A stretch of 57,602 nucleotides of DNA from Alphaproteobacteria bacterium (GTDB lineage: Bacteria; Pseudomonadota; Alphaproteobacteria; Micropepsales; Micropepsaceae): contig JAFKFG010000023.1 of NCBI GenBank assembly GCA_017307355.1, positions 1 through 57,602 on the forward strand, given 5' to 3'. This document shows, piece by piece, positions 32,110 through 42,649 of the stretch (its first letter is position 1; each line of letters starts with the position of its first letter). A program made the position numbers and the translations under genes. The notes under the pieces were generated by a model. That model was not told where the DNA came from. It saw nothing but the letters and a program-made list of their open reading frames with translations, and did not search any database.

Positions 32110-33320
32110 ACACATTGCCCAATACCCTCCGGTCCGGTCCCGATGCCACGGGGCATTTCGGTGCCTATGGCGGGCGCTTTGTCGCCGAAACCTTGATGCC
32201 GCTCTTGCTGGAGCTCGAGAAGGCTTATGAAGCGGCCAAGCGCGATCCCGCTTTCCAGAAAGAGTTGGGCGAGCTTCTCACCCATTATGCCGGCCGGGAG
32301 AGCCCGCTCTATTTCGCGCCGCGCCTGACCGAGCATTTCGGCGGCGCCAAAATCTATCTCAAGCGCGAAGACCTCAATCACACCGGCGCGCACAAGATCA
32401 ACAATTGCCTGGGCCAGATTCTCTTGGCGCGGCGGATGGGGAAGACCCGCATCATCGCCGAAACCGGGGCGGGCTCGCATGGCGTCGCCACCGCCACGGT
32501 GGCGGCGCGCTTCGGGCTTCCCTGCGTGGTCTATATGGGTGAAGTGGACACCGAGCGTCAGCGGCCCAATGTCTTTCGGATGAATCTTCTGGGCGCGACG
32601 GTGCGGCCTGTCACCTCCGGCGCGCGCACCTTGAAAGACGCGATGAACGAAGCCCTGCGCGACTGGGTCGCCAATGTGGAGGACACGTTCTACATCATCG
32701 GTTCGGCGGCGGGCCCGCATCCCTATCCGGGCATGGTGCGCGATTTCCAGCTGGTGATCGGCAACGAGACCAAGGCGCAGATGCTGGAGCAGGAAGGCAA
32801 GCTGCCGGATCTGGTGGTGGCCTGCGTGGGGGGCGGCTCCAACGCCATCGGCATGTTCCATCCGTTCGTCGACGACCCGGACGTCCAGATCCATGGCGTG
32901 GAAGCGGCGGGCGAGGGCGTGGACACGCCGCGTCATGCCGCCACCATCTCCAAGGGATCGCCGGGCGTGCTGCATGGCTCGCGCTCCTATCTGCTGCAGG
33001 ATGCCGAAGGCCAGGTGCAGGAAGCCCATTCGATTTCCGCCGGGCTGGATTATCCTGGCGTGGGACCGGAACATTCCTGGCTGAAGGACATCGGCCGGGT
33101 GAAATATTTCTCCGCCACCGATCAGGAAGCGCTGGACGCCTTCCAGCTTCTTTCGAAGCTGGAAGGGATCATCCCCGCCCTGGAATCCGCGCATGCGCTG
33201 GCGCATGTCGCCCGCGTCGCGCCCACAATGCGCAAGGATCAGTCCATCGCCATCTGCCTGTCGGGGCGTGGCGATAAAGACGTGTTCTCGGTCGCCGAAG
33301 CCCTGGGAGCAAAACTATGA
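32106..33320 (+). CDS. trpB: Tryptophan synthase beta chain
   Basis: 404 residues. The PLP-binding Lys97 lies in [11 protein letters not shown], and the phosphate loop [11 protein letters not shown] is present. It condenses indole with serine. The first ~10 residues before [15 protein letters not shown] are variable. Overlaps by 4 bases with trpF upstream and trpA downstream, which favours balanced synthesis of the alpha2beta2 complex. Confidence 0.97.
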   Translation: MNTLPNTLRSGPDATGHFGAYGGRFVAETLMPLLLELEKAYEAAKRDPAFQKELGELLTHYAGRESPLYFAPRLTEHFGGAKIYLKREDLNHTGAHKINNCLGQILLARRMGKTRIIAETGAGSHGVATATVAARFGLPCVVYMGEVDTERQRPNVFRMNLLGATVRPVTSGARTLKDAMNEALRDWVANVEDTFYIIGSAAGPHPYPGMVRDFQLVIGNETKAQMLEQEGKLPDLVVACVGGGSNAIGMFHPFVDDPDVQIHGVEAAGEGVDTPRHAATISKGSPGVLHGSRSYLLQDAEGQVQEAHSISAGLDYPGVGPEHSWLKDIGRVKYFSATDQEALDAFQLLSKLEGIIPALESAHALAHVARVAPTMRKDQSIAICLSGRGDKDVFSVAEALGAKL

Positions 33321-34147
33321 GCCGGATCGCGGCGCGTTTCGCCGAACTGAAAGCGCAGGGGCGGGCGGCCTTCGTGCCTTTCGTCACCGCGGGCGATCCG
33401 GATTTCGAAACCTCGCGGGCGATTTTGGACGCCTTGCCGGGCGCGGGCGCCGATGTGATCGAGCTGGGCATGCCGTTCAGCGATCCCATGGCGGACGGCC
33501 CGGCGGTGCAAGCCTCCAGCCTTCGGGCGCTGAATGCGGGCGCCACCATGGCGCGGACGATGGAATTGGTGCGGGGATTCCGCAAGCGCGACGACAAAAC
33601 GCCGATCGTGCTGATGGGCTATTACAATCCCGTGCATGCGCGTGGCGCCGAAGCTTTCGTGCGCGAAGCCGCCGACGCGGGCGTGGACGGCCTGATCATC
33701 GTCGATCTGCCGCCCGAGGAAGATGCGGTGCTGCTCAAACCGGCGCAGGCGGCCGGCATCGACATCATCCGGCTGGTGACGCCGACCACCCATGACGCGC
33801 GGCTGGCGAAGGTCCTGAACGGTGCCAGCGGTTATCTTTACTATGTCTCCATAACCGGCGTGACCGGCACCAAGAGTTTTGCCGAAGACGAGGTGAAGGC
33901 GGCGCTGGCCCGCATTCGCAAAGCGACGAAGCTTCCCATCGCCGTGGGCTTCGGCATTCGCACGCCCGCGCAGGCGGCACAGATCGCCCGCATCGCCGAT
34001 GCGGCGGTGGTGGGTTCCGCGATTGTCAATGTCGTCGCCGAAAAACAAGGTGCGGGCAGGGACGCGATTGTCGCATCGGTGTCGGAACTATGCCGCGCCC
34101 TGGCCGATTCCATTCGCGCCGAATCCGGTGCTAAGGTAAGGGCATGA
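33317..34147 (+). CDS. trpA: Tryptophan synthase alpha chain
   Basis: 276 residues. Catalytic Glu49 and Asp60 fall in [16 protein letters not shown], at the same numbering as the E. coli enzyme. It cleaves indole-3-glycerol phosphate to indole, which is channelled to TrpB. GVTGTKSF and [11 protein letters not shown] form the phosphate site. ATGA overlaps couple it to trpB and accD. Confidence 0.97.
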   Translation: MSRIAARFAELKAQGRAAFVPFVTAGDPDFETSRAILDALPGAGADVIELGMPFSDPMADGPAVQASSLRALNAGATMARTMELVRGFRKRDDKTPIVLMGYYNPVHARGAEAFVREAADAGVDGLIIVDLPPEEDAVLLKPAQAAGIDIIRLVTPTTHDARLAKVLNGASGYLYYVSITGVTGTKSFAEDEVKAALARIRKATKLPIAVGFGIRTPAQAAQIARIADAAVVGSAIVNVVAEKQGAGRDAIVASVSELCRALADSIRAESGAKVRA

Positions 34148-35076
34148 ACTGGATCACCAATCTCGTCCGCCCCCGCATCAAGAAATTGATGACCAAGGGC
34201 AGCGGCAATGGCCGTGAGACGCCGGAAAATCTCTGGCGCAAATGCTCCGCCTGCGGAGAAATGATCTTCCACCGCGATCTGGTGGCGAATTTTTATGTCT
34301 GCCCCAATTGCGGCCATCATCTGCGGGTCGGCCCGGCGGAGCGCTTTGCCTTCACCTTCGATCCGAACTCCTACACGGAATTGCCGCCGCCCCAGGTGGC
34401 CAGCGATCCCCTGCGCTTCAAGGCCGAGAAGCGCTATGCCGACGAGATGAAAGCCGCCAAGGCCAAGACCTCGCGGCCCGAAGCCTTCAGTGCCGCGCGC
34501 GGCACCATCGACGGCCTGCCGGTGATGATCGCGGTGCAGGCGTTCGACTTTCTGGGCGGCTCCTTGGGCATGGCGGTGGGCGAAGCCTTTGTCCGGGCGG
34601 CCGAAGCGGCGATCGCGGAAAAGCGCGCCTTCGTGCTTTATGTTTCGTCGGGCGGCGCGCGCATGCAGGAAAGCATGCTCTCTCTGATGCAGATGCCGCG
34701 CACCACCATCGCGGTGCAGATGCTGAAGGAAGCGGGCCTGCCTTACATCGTAGTCTTCACCGATCCCACCTTCGGCGGCGTTTCGGCCTCCTATGCCATG
34801 CTGGGCGACATTCAGATCGCCGAGCCGGGCGCGCAAATTGGTTTTGCCGGCGCCCGCGTCATCGCCCAGACCATCCGCGAAAAACTGCCCGAGGGATTCC
34901 AGCGGGCCGAATATCTTCTGGCGCATGGCATGCTGGACATGGTCCTGCCCCGCGCGGAGATGCGCGCCGGCCTGTCGCGCATTCTGCACATGCTGATGAA
35001 GAAGCCGCGCCCCAAGGCCCGGACCTTGCCGCCGCCCAACCTCAACGGCAATGGACGCGCGGTCGCCGCGCAATGA
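34144..35076 (+). CDS. accD: Acetyl-CoA carboxylase carboxyltransferase beta subunit
   Basis: 310 residues. An N-terminal zinc ribbon with Cys34, Cys37, Cys53 and Cys56 (CSACG ... CPNCG) precedes the crotonase-like carboxyltransferase domain (~65-290; [19 protein letters not shown]). With AccA it moves the carboxyl group to acetyl-CoA, starting fatty-acid synthesis. The trpA-accD-folC order is widely conserved in alphaproteobacteria. Both ends overlap the neighbours by 4 bases. Confidence 0.96.
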   Translation: MNWITNLVRPRIKKLMTKGSGNGRETPENLWRKCSACGEMIFHRDLVANFYVCPNCGHHLRVGPAERFAFTFDPNSYTELPPPQVASDPLRFKAEKRYADEMKAAKAKTSRPEAFSAARGTIDGLPVMIAVQAFDFLGGSLGMAVGEAFVRAAEAAIAEKRAFVLYVSSGGARMQESMLSLMQMPRTTIAVQMLKEAGLPYIVVFTDPTFGGVSASYAMLGDIQIAEPGAQIGFAGARVIAQTIREKLPEGFQRAEYLLAHGMLDMVLPRAEMRAGLSRILHMLMKKPRPKARTLPPPNLNGNGRAVAAQ

Positions 35077-36425
35077 TCCCAGCCCTGAGCAGCGGGTTTG
35101 AATCGTCGCGCAGCGCGGCGATTCTGGGCCGGCTTTTGGCGCTGCATCCCAAGAAGATCGATCTGGTGCTGGACCGCATGCTCCGGCTCCTGGGCGCCTT
35201 GGGCAATCCGCAGCTCAAGCTGCCGCCCGTGATCCATGTCGCGGGCACCAACGGCAAGGGCTCGGCCTGCGCTTTCTCCCGCGCCATCCTGGAGGCACAG
35301 GGCCTGAAGGTTCACATGCATATCTCGCCGCATCTGGTGCGATTTCACGAGCGCATCCGCATCGCCGGCGAATTGATCTCGGAAGACGAGCTTTGCGCCG
35401 TGCTGGAAGAGGTGGAGCGGGTCAATGACGGCGAGCCCATCACCTTTTTCGAGATCACCGGCGCCGCCATGTTCCTGGCCTTTTCCCGGCACCCGGCCGA
35501 TGCGGTGGTGCTGGAAGTGGGGCTGGGCGGCACCTATGACGCCACCAATGTGGTGCCCAAGCCCGCCATGACCATCATCCAGCCGGTGGGGCTGGATCAC
35601 ATCGAATTTCTCGGCAGCGACATCGCCACCATCGCGGGCGAGAAGGCCGGCATCATCAAGCCCGGTGTTCCGGTCGTGATCGGTCCGCAAGATGAGATCG
35701 CCCGTGAGGTGATCCTGCGCCGGGCCGACACCGTGAGCGCGCCCGCCTTTGTCTTTGGGCAGGATTTTTTCGGCCGTCAGGAACATGGCCGCATGGTCTA
35801 TGAGGACGAAATGGGCCTGCTCGACCTGCCGCTGCCCCGGCTGATCGGCCGCCACCAGATCGACAATGCCGCCGTCGCCATCGCGGGCCTGCGCCATGCC
35901 ATGCAGGCGGGGCGGGCGATGGATTGGGGCGCCGACGCCGCTGTCGAAAAGGGCGTGCGCAGCGTGGACTGGCCGGGACGGCTGCAGCACCTGTCCCACG
36001 GCCCGCTGGTCGGCCAGGCGCCCGACGGCGCGGAGATCTGGCTGGATGGTGGCCACAATCCGCATTGCGCCGCCGCCGTCAGTCGCGCCATCGCCGACCT
36101 GGACGAGAAAGTTGACAGGCCTCTCTATCTGATCTGCGCCATGCTGCGGACCAAGGACGCGGAAGGTTTTCTATCTGCTTTCAAAGGCTTGGCACGACAT
36201 GTTGTGACGGTTTCTATCCCCGGCGAGGCGGCCAGCCTGGGCGCCGGCGCACTTTATGACGCCGCCCGTGCCGCCGGGCTGGATGCCGCCCCGGCCGAGG
36301 ATCTGGAAGACGCCATGCTGCAAGTGAACGCCTGGGCGCGCGCCCACCCCAAGGAGCCGCCGCCGCGAATCCTGATCTGCGGCTCGCTCTATCTCGCGGG
36401 CTATATTCTCAGAGAGAACAGCTGA
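35073..36425 (+). CDS. folC: Folylpolyglutamate synthase / dihydrofolate synthase
   Basis: 450 residues from the ATG at 35073 that overlaps the accD stop; the frame is open far upstream through accD but that is chance. A Mur-ligase fold: P-loop VAGTNGKGS, SPHLVRFHERIRI and DGGHNPH in the C-terminal domain. It adds glutamate to dihydropteroate and folates. It is the last gene of the trpF-to-folC run and ends just before a palindromic repeat. Confidence 0.95.
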   Translation: MIPALSSGFESSRSAAILGRLLALHPKKIDLVLDRMLRLLGALGNPQLKLPPVIHVAGTNGKGSACAFSRAILEAQGLKVHMHISPHLVRFHERIRIAGELISEDELCAVLEEVERVNDGEPITFFEITGAAMFLAFSRHPADAVVLEVGLGGTYDATNVVPKPAMTIIQPVGLDHIEFLGSDIATIAGEKAGIIKPGVPVVIGPQDEIAREVILRRADTVSAPAFVFGQDFFGRQEHGRMVYEDEMGLLDLPLPRLIGRHQIDNAAVAIAGLRHAMQAGRAMDWGADAAVEKGVRSVDWPGRLQHLSHGPLVGQAPDGAEIWLDGGHNPHCAAAVSRAIADLDEKVDRPLYLICAMLRTKDAEGFLSAFKGLARHVVTVSIPGEAASLGAGALYDAARAAGLDAAPAEDLEDAMLQVNAWARAHPKEPPPRILICGSLYLAGYILRENS

Positions 36426-36432
36426 AGATCGG

Positions 36433-36471
36433 CCCGCCCTCATCCTGAGCCTGTCGAAGGATGAGGGCGGG
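36433..36471. repeat. REP-like palindrome between folC and the M28 peptidase gene
   Basis: A perfect 14-bp stem (36433-36446 with 36458-36471) encloses the 11-base loop GAGCCTGTCGA. The core CCTCATCCTGAGCCTGTCGA and its continuation match a dispersed palindrome I recognise from many alphaproteobacterial and other genomes. It lies between convergent genes, 7 bases from the folC stop and 5 from the peptidase stop, and may end both transcripts. Confidence 0.8.
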
Positions 36472-36476
36472 ACATT

Positions 36477-38717
36477 TCAGCGTTTCAAGACCGCCGTCGC
36501 TTCATCCAGCCGGGCGCTGTAGGCGTTGATGGTGCCCGCCGTCAGCCCGATATATTGGGTGGCATCGGCCCAGCGTTCTTCCTCGATCGCTTCGCGTACG
36601 CCCGGCAAGGTCTTGGCGCCGTAGCCGGTGAAGCGGCCGGGCGCATAGATCGAATTCTTGTACCAATCGCGGAAGGGCAGGCCCTTTTCCAACAGCAAGG
36701 TCTGGCCGATGGATTGCATCAGTCCCTGCAGGCGGGCGCGGTCGGCGGCTGAGAGCTGCGCGCCATTGGCGGTCACGGCATCGTCATAGGCCTTGGCGCT
36801 GGCCTTCAGCTTCGCTTCCGCCTGATCGAGCGGCGCGAAATCGAATTTCGGCACCTCCTGCAGCGGCGTGGGATTGGCATGCGGCTTGGTGGGATCGGCG
36901 GCCAGGGCATAGACATTGTCCGCCAGATTCTTCTTCTGGGTTTCCGCCGCGGTGCGCCGCGTGTCCGCCAGCCGTTTCACTTCGCCCACATATTGACCGA
37001 TGGCATCGGCGAAATCGGACGCCTGCTGGATCGGCATATCCGTATCGGCGGCCTTGATCACCGCGCGGCCCACCGTCTTGGCCAGAAGCGCGTCATAGAC
37101 GAAGCCCGGATCGACGAATTTGCTGTGATGCTCGTAGGTGTCGTAGCGCGAATGATAGACGCCGCTGGAACGGCCTTCGCCGCCATAGCCGTAATCGAGC
37201 GTCGCCAGACCCAGATGTTGGAGATAGGCCGAATAGTCCGAGCCCGAGCCCAGCGGCTCCAGCGGCATGTTCCGGCTGGCGTCCGCCGCCTGGCGGCCCA
37301 TGGCGCGGTCATGCTCGTCCGCCATCGGCCCGGCCATGCGCAATTTGGCACGGCGGCGGGCATCCACCGACTGGCCGGTTTCCGGATCGACCAGGCCGGC
37401 CAGCGTGTCGCTGACGAATTTCTCCAGATCCTCGCTGCCGCCCACATTGAGAATGCCGCGGCCATTGCCGTCGCTGTTGATATAGACGATGGCCTTTTTC
37501 TTCAGCTCGTCGGCATGATCTTCGGCCCATTCGGTCGAGCCCAGCAGCATGGGCTCTTCCGCGTCCCAGCTGGCGTAGACGATGGTGCGCTTGGGCTTCC
37601 AGCCGGCCTTGTTCAACTGGCCCAGCGCCTTGGCTTCCGCCAGAAGCGCGGTCTGGCCGGACAAGGGATCGCTGGCGCCGAACACCCAGCCGTCATGATG
37701 ATTGCCGCGGACCACCCACTGATCGGGATATTGCGAGCCTTTGAGGGTGGCGATCACGTCATAGATGGTTTTCAGGCTCCATTCCGACTTCACCATCAGA
37801 TGCACCGGCACTTTGCCGGTGACGCGATAGGTGATGCCCAGATGGCCGCGCCAATTCTCCGGCGCCACCACGCCATCCATCGCGCCCAGCATCACTTGCG
37901 CATCGCCATAGGAAATCGGCAGCGCGGGAATTTTCAGAATCGAAGGCGAGGTTTCCCGGGTCAGGCGTTTGGCGCCTTCCTTGGCCGCGACGCCCGGGGT
38001 CAGAGGATCGCCGGGATAGATCGTCATGTCGGCGACCGAGCCGCGCTGAAAGCCTTGGGCAGGGCGCATCGGGCCTTTGGGATAGACGCCGTCCACCGAA
38101 TAGCCGTCATCGGCGGGATCCGAATAGATCAGGGCGCCGACCGCGCCATGATCCTGGGCCAGCTTGACCTTGAGGCCGCGCCAGCCCTGGCCGTAACGGG
38201 TGATGACGATCTTGCCTTTGACCGAGATGCCGAGCTGCTCCAGCTGCTTGTAATCGTCGACATTGCCGTAATTGACATAGACCAGGGGCGCCGTGACATC
38301 GCCGTCACCTTGGAAGGCGAGATAGGCGGGCAAGGCCTTGTCCTTGGCGGTGGCGGAGCTGTCGCCGGGAATGGGCCGCTCCTGCAACGCCGCTTTCCAT
38401 GGCTTGCCGTTGAGGTCGGGAATATCCAGCGCCTCGCTGATCGGCGTGGGATAAAGCACCTGATAGGTTTCGATATGCGCGTCCCAGCCGAAATCCCGGA
38501 ACTGTTTCAGGATCCAATCGGCATTGGCCTTGTTGTGGGGCGAGCCGACATGGTTGGGCTCCGCCGCCAGAAGCTTCATCCAGCCATCCAGCTCGCGCGG
38601 GTTGATCGCCGCATCGAAGCGCGCCGTCAGGCTGGCATAATCGTTGGAAGAGGTTTGCGCGAATGCCGCGCCCGTCAGAAGAAAACCAGCCAGCCCGAGC
38701 AGAACGGAACGCCGCAT
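36477..38717 (-). CDS. Exported M28 peptidase (glutamate carboxypeptidase II-like)
   Basis: 746 residues with a signal peptide (MRRSVLLGLAGFLLTGAAFA). Order: a PA domain (~110-260, with VITRYGQGWRGLKVKLAQDHG cut to RYGQGWRGLK), the M28 zinc peptidase domain (~330-570) with NHHDGWVFGASDPLSG (His and Asp ligands), DAEEPMLLGSTEW (catalytic Glu pair) and GVYHSRYDTYEH (final His ligand), then a transferrin-receptor-like dimerisation domain (~600-745). Such enzymes remove C-terminal Glu or other residues from periplasmic peptides. The native substrate is unknown. Confidence 0.9.
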   Translation of the reverse strand: MRRSVLLGLAGFLLTGAAFAQTSSNDYASLTARFDAAINPRELDGWMKLLAAEPNHVGSPHNKANADWILKQFRDFGWDAHIETYQVLYPTPISEALDIPDLNGKPWKAALQERPIPGDSSATAKDKALPAYLAFQGDGDVTAPLVYVNYGNVDDYKQLEQLGISVKGKIVITRYGQGWRGLKVKLAQDHGAVGALIYSDPADDGYSVDGVYPKGPMRPAQGFQRGSVADMTIYPGDPLTPGVAAKEGAKRLTRETSPSILKIPALPISYGDAQVMLGAMDGVVAPENWRGHLGITYRVTGKVPVHLMVKSEWSLKTIYDVIATLKGSQYPDQWVVRGNHHDGWVFGASDPLSGQTALLAEAKALGQLNKAGWKPKRTIVYASWDAEEPMLLGSTEWAEDHADELKKKAIVYINSDGNGRGILNVGGSEDLEKFVSDTLAGLVDPETGQSVDARRRAKLRMAGPMADEHDRAMGRQAADASRNMPLEPLGSGSDYSAYLQHLGLATLDYGYGGEGRSSGVYHSRYDTYEHHSKFVDPGFVYDALLAKTVGRAVIKAADTDMPIQQASDFADAIGQYVGEVKRLADTRRTAAETQKKNLADNVYALAADPTKPHANPTPLQEVPKFDFAPLDQAEAKLKASAKAYDDAVTANGAQLSAADRARLQGLMQSIGQTLLLEKGLPFRDWYKNSIYAPGRFTGYGAKTLPGVREAIEEERWADATQYIGLTAGTINAYSARLDEATAVLKR

Positions 38718-38857
38718 GAAGACCCCCGAAAGATGTTTCTCAGGAAACTATCGTATCGGCGGTTTTCCGCGGCGTCACGCCGGGAAAATAAGAAATATAG
38801 AGTGCAGCCAGCCGAAGTGGGTACCGGTTCGGCGTCCGGCTGCGCGACCAAAGAGAA

Positions 38858-39175
38858 TCAGATCGAGGATTCGATCCACTCTTTAATCTTGGACTTGGGC
38901 AGCGCACCGACCTTGGTGGCGGCAACCTGGCCTTGAGAGAAGATCATCATGGTGGGGATGCCGCGCACGCCATACTTGGTGGGGACGTGGGGATTTTCGT
39001 CGATATTGATCTTGGCGATGGTCACCTTGTCGCCCAGCTCGGCGGAAAGCTCATCCAGCGCCGGCGCGATCATGCGGCAAGGCCCGCACCATTCGGCCCA
39101 GAAATCCACCAGGACCGGCTTGGTGGCGTCCAGAACATCGGCCTGGAATGAGGCATCCGAGACTTTGATGGGCAT
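38858..39175 (-). CDS. trxA: Thioredoxin
   Basis: 105 residues with the redox motif WCGPC (Cys30, Cys33), the cis-proline region GIPTMMIF and C-terminal helix. It reduces cytoplasmic disulfides. It lies just downstream of addA on the same strand, as in many alphaproteobacteria. Confidence 0.96.
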   Translation of the reverse strand: MPIKVSDASFQADVLDATKPVLVDFWAEWCGPCRMIAPALDELSAELGDKVTIAKINIDENPHVPTKYGVRGIPTMMIFSQGQVAATKVGALPKSKIKEWIESSI

Positions 39176-39262
39176 GGGCTAACGTCCTTTGCTGCGCACT
39201 TTTCCGGTCGCGCGGCCGGGCGGAAAACCGCTTTCGGCTTCTGCTGACCGCCGATCATATAT

Positions 39263-42200
39263 CTAGGAATGCACCCCCTCAGGGTCAAGCCGCTGGCGGA
39301 TCCGGGCCATTTGACGGTCCAGAAGGAGATCGGAAAGCCGCATCAGGGACGGGCCGTCGGTCCAGACCAGGCCGCAGACGATTCGCCGGTCCGGGAATAT
39401 CCGCGCCGCGGCGGCGCGGTAGACCGCCATCTGAGCAAGGTAAATGGGACTGACATCCTCTTCGCGCGAAGGGGGCGGGCGATTGGTCTTGAAATCCAGA
39501 ATCAAAACTTCCGTATCCGTAATCGCCAGCCGGTCGACGCGGCCATTGACCTGGGCGCCCGGGCCCAGTTCGGGCAGCGCCGCCAGGAATGCGACCTCGG
39601 CCCGGCTGGTGGGCGAGAAGACCGGCGCGAACTCAGGATCGTCCAGCAGCCTCAGGGTTTCGTCCGCCAGCGCCGCGGCGGCGTCCTCGTCGAAGCCTTG
39701 TGCGACGGCATATTGGATCGCCAGCCCGCGCCGCGCATCGGGGGCGATGTCCGGCAGCCGGGCCAGCAAGGCATGCACGACATTGCCGCGCTTGAAGCGG
39801 TCCGTGGTCGCGCGCAAGGGCGACAGGGATGTCTGCTCCGGCATGTCGAGCGCATCGGACGGGCGGATCAGTCGCGGCGCGATGCGATCCGGCGGCGCCG
39901 GGCGCATCGCCCATCCCGGCAACGGAGTTTGCGCCGGCGCCATGCCGGTTTCGGTCTTGCGTGTTTCATTCTCGACATGCCCGAAGGCCGACGCGGCTTC
40001 GCCGTGGCGGGTGATGGGCCGCCCCAGCGCTTCGGCCGCGGCGCGTGCAAGCGCGTACCAGGAGCCGTCGCGCACGCCGCGGCGATTTTCAAAGCCGCAG
40101 ACATAAAGGCGGTCGCGCGCGCGGGTGAGCGCGACATAGAGCAGGCGCCGGTGTTCGCGCAGTGTCTGGTCTTCTTCGATGCGCTTGGCGGCTTTGACGC
40201 TTTCCGGCGCCTCGCTTTCGGCCAGGGGGAACAACACGCTGGCTTCGCCATAGAGCAGATGCCCCTTGCGCGAGGGCGGATCGGGCAGGGCGGTGGTATC
40301 GGGCAGGATCACGATATCGGCTTCCAGCCCCTTGGCGCCATGCACCGTCATCACCCGCACTTCGTTGCGGCCGCGCTCCATGTCGCGCTTGATTTCGGTA
40401 TCGCCCCGCGCCACCCAGTCGAGAAATCCTTCCAGCGATGGGGTGTGCATCCGCTCATAGGCGAGGGCGAGAGAAACGAATTCCTCGATCGCGTCGGTGG
40501 ATTCCGGCCCCAGCCGCGCGATCAGGTCGCGCTTCTTGTCCAATGTGGTCAGCGCGTGGCTGTAGAATTCGAAGGGCGGCGCATAGTCGGCGCGCGCCAG
40601 CATTTCGGACAGAAAGACATGCGCCGCTTCGAAGCGCGCCTGGCTTTTCTGATCGGACAGCGATTGCCAGACCGTGCCGGCGCGCCCATGGCACAGGACA
40701 AAAAGATCCTCCTCGCCGATACTGCAGAGCGGGGAGCGAAGCAGGGCGGCGAGATTGAGGTCATCTTCCCGCTGCAGCACGAAACGGCCCAGCGCCATCA
40801 GGTCCATCACCGCGATCTGTTCGGTGAGGACGATGCGGTCCGCGCCCGCCACCGGAATGCGGCGCAACTTCAATTGCCGGATGATCTCGCCGCCGAAGGG
40901 CTCGCGGCGCGGCAACAGGATCATGATATCGCCGGGCGCGATGGGCTTGTCATGGCCCGGCAACGTCGCGCCTGCGTCCAGCCAGGTGCGGATCTGGCCG
41001 GCAATGCGTCTTGCCAGTTCGACGATGGGACTGTCGGGCTGCACCGCATCGACCGGCAGATAGGGATCGACCGTTACGGCAGGCGGCGGTGCCAGCGCCG
41101 TCCAGAATTCGATCCCACCCATGGCCTCGGCGCGATGGGCCAGATGGGTGATGGCCTGGTCGCGCGAGGTCAAACCCGCGCGTGCTGCCGCGTCGAAAAA
41201 AACGTGATCCACGAACTGTAGAATTTCCGGAGCCGAACGGCGCGAAGTGACCAGCGGCTGATCCAAAAAAGGCTGTTCCGCCTGGGTGGCGAGTTGTTCG
41301 AAATAATTCCGGTTGATGTCGAACTGGGTGGGATCGGCGCCCTGGAAGCTGAAGATCGATTGCTTTTCGTCGCCCACCGCAAAGATGGTGCGCGCCAGCT
41401 TCCGCTCGCGCCCGGTGCCGGCGAAGAATTCCTCCGTCAGCTTGCGCACGATCGCCCATTGCTCGGGGCTGGTGTCCTGGGCCTCGTCGATCAGGATGTG
41501 ATCGATGCCGTTGTCGAGCTTGTAGAGCACCCATTGCGCCGCATTGCCCCGCTCCAGCAGGGCCAGGGTCTTCACGATCAGGTCGTCATAATCCAGCACG
41601 GCGCGCCGCGTCTTGGCGGCGGCATATTCACGGCGCATGGCATCGATCAAGGTGAGCGCAGCTTGCGCCAGCCGAGCCGCCCGGGCCGCGCGCTGGCGGT
41701 CTTCGGCCTTGCAAAAGCGGTCCTGCAGGTCGCTCAGATAGGAAAGAAGATCGGGCCGCGCATCCGCCAGCGCTTTGGCGGCGAGTTTTTTGCGAGGCGC
41801 GCCATCCTTGGTCATCAGCCATTCGCGGAACAGGGCAAAGCTGTCGGCGGACAAATCCGTAGCAAGGATTTTCGCCAACCGGCCGGCGGAGTCCGTATCT
41901 TGCTTGGTGCCCTGATGCAGCCAGGCGCGCACTGCCCGCAACTGTTCGATTTCGCTTCGCAGCGCACGGCAGAAATTCTCCGCCGGATCGGCCCCGCGCT
42001 CCGCGCCATGGGCGCGCCAGATCGCGTCTTCAAACGGCGTTCCATCCAGCCCGTCGAAGAAGCGATCCATCTTGCGCCGGTCGTTGCCCAGCGCGGCATG
42101 GAGAATATCGCCCAGCCGCGCTTCGCCCGCTTCGGTGGCCAGTAGCGCCACGGCCTCATGCAAGGGCGCGTCGCCCGTGCCGGCGCGCTCCAGCACGATC

Positions 42201-42649
42201 TGCCGGGCCTCGCCGATCAGCGCGCGAGCGGAGGCATCGTCCAGCACCTCGAAGCCTGGCGAGACATCGGCTTCAATGGGAAAGCGCGCCAGCACGATCT
42301 GGCAGAAGGCATGCAGGGTGAGGACTTTCAGGCCGCCGGGCGTTTCCAGCGCCTGGGCGAACAGGCGGCGCGCCTTGGGCAGATCGTTGGGCTCGGCGCC
42401 GATGTCGCGGATATTGTCCGCCAGCTTGCCGTCGGGAAGCATCGCCCATTCGCCCAACTGGCGGAACAGGCGATGCTGCATCTCGGCAGCCGCAGCCTTG
42501 GTGAAGGTGAGGCAGAGGATTTTTTCCGGCCTTGCGTCCGCCAGCAGCAGCCGCGCCACGCGATTGGCCAAGGTATAAGTCTTGCCGGCGCCCGCATTGG
42601 CCGCAACCCAAGCCGACAGGAAGGGATCGGAGGCGAGATTGCTGCTCAT
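39263..42649 (-). CDS. addA: Double-strand break repair helicase-nuclease AddA
   Basis: 1128 residues from the ATG at 42649, which overlaps the addB stop (ATGA). UvrD-like helicase: Walker A ANAGAGKT (17-24), HILIDEAQDTSPEQW (Walker B) and VMTVHGAKGLEADIVIL. A C-terminal RecB-type nuclease domain with VLILDFKTNRPPP follows. With AddB it resects DNA ends for RecA-dependent repair. Length matches alphaproteobacterial AddA. Confidence 0.94.
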   Translation of the reverse strand: MSSNLASDPFLSAWVAANAGAGKTYTLANRVARLLLADARPEKILCLTFTKAAAAEMQHRLFRQLGEWAMLPDGKLADNIRDIGAEPNDLPKARRLFAQALETPGGLKVLTLHAFCQIVLARFPIEADVSPGFEVLDDASARALIGEARQIVLERAGTGDAPLHEAVALLATEAGEARLGDILHAALGNDRRKMDRFFDGLDGTPFEDAIWRAHGAERGADPAENFCRALRSEIEQLRAVRAWLHQGTKQDTDSAGRLAKILATDLSADSFALFREWLMTKDGAPRKKLAAKALADARPDLLSYLSDLQDRFCKAEDRQRAARAARLAQAALTLIDAMRREYAAAKTRRAVLDYDDLIVKTLALLERGNAAQWVLYKLDNGIDHILIDEAQDTSPEQWAIVRKLTEEFFAGTGRERKLARTIFAVGDEKQSIFSFQGADPTQFDINRNYFEQLATQAEQPFLDQPLVTSRRSAPEILQFVDHVFFDAAARAGLTSRDQAITHLAHRAEAMGGIEFWTALAPPPAVTVDPYLPVDAVQPDSPIVELARRIAGQIRTWLDAGATLPGHDKPIAPGDIMILLPRREPFGGEIIRQLKLRRIPVAGADRIVLTEQIAVMDLMALGRFVLQREDDLNLAALLRSPLCSIGEEDLFVLCHGRAGTVWQSLSDQKSQARFEAAHVFLSEMLARADYAPPFEFYSHALTTLDKKRDLIARLGPESTDAIEEFVSLALAYERMHTPSLEGFLDWVARGDTEIKRDMERGRNEVRVMTVHGAKGLEADIVILPDTTALPDPPSRKGHLLYGEASVLFPLAESEAPESVKAAKRIEEDQTLREHRRLLYVALTRARDRLYVCGFENRRGVRDGSWYALARAAAEALGRPITRHGEAASAFGHVENETRKTETGMAPAQTPLPGWAMRPAPPDRIAPRLIRPSDALDMPEQTSLSPLRATTDRFKRGNVVHALLARLPDIAPDARRGLAIQYAVAQGFDEDAAAALADETLRLLDDPEFAPVFSPTSRAEVAFLAALPELGPGAQVNGRVDRLAITDTEVLILDFKTNRPPPSREEDVSPIYLAQMAVYRAAAARIFPDRRIVCGLVWTDGPSLMRLSDLLLDRQMARIRQRLDPEGVHS

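Noticed and set aside
34242..35072. Long in-frame extension of folC through accD
   Set aside because: accD is certain in another frame, and the folC ATG at 35073 overlaps its stop in the same way as the other three junctions of the operon.
36879..38936. A 685-codon plus-strand open frame opposite the M28 peptidase
   Set aside because: The peptidase on the other strand has a signal peptide and complete zinc motifs; the opposite frame has none and is a codon-bias shadow.
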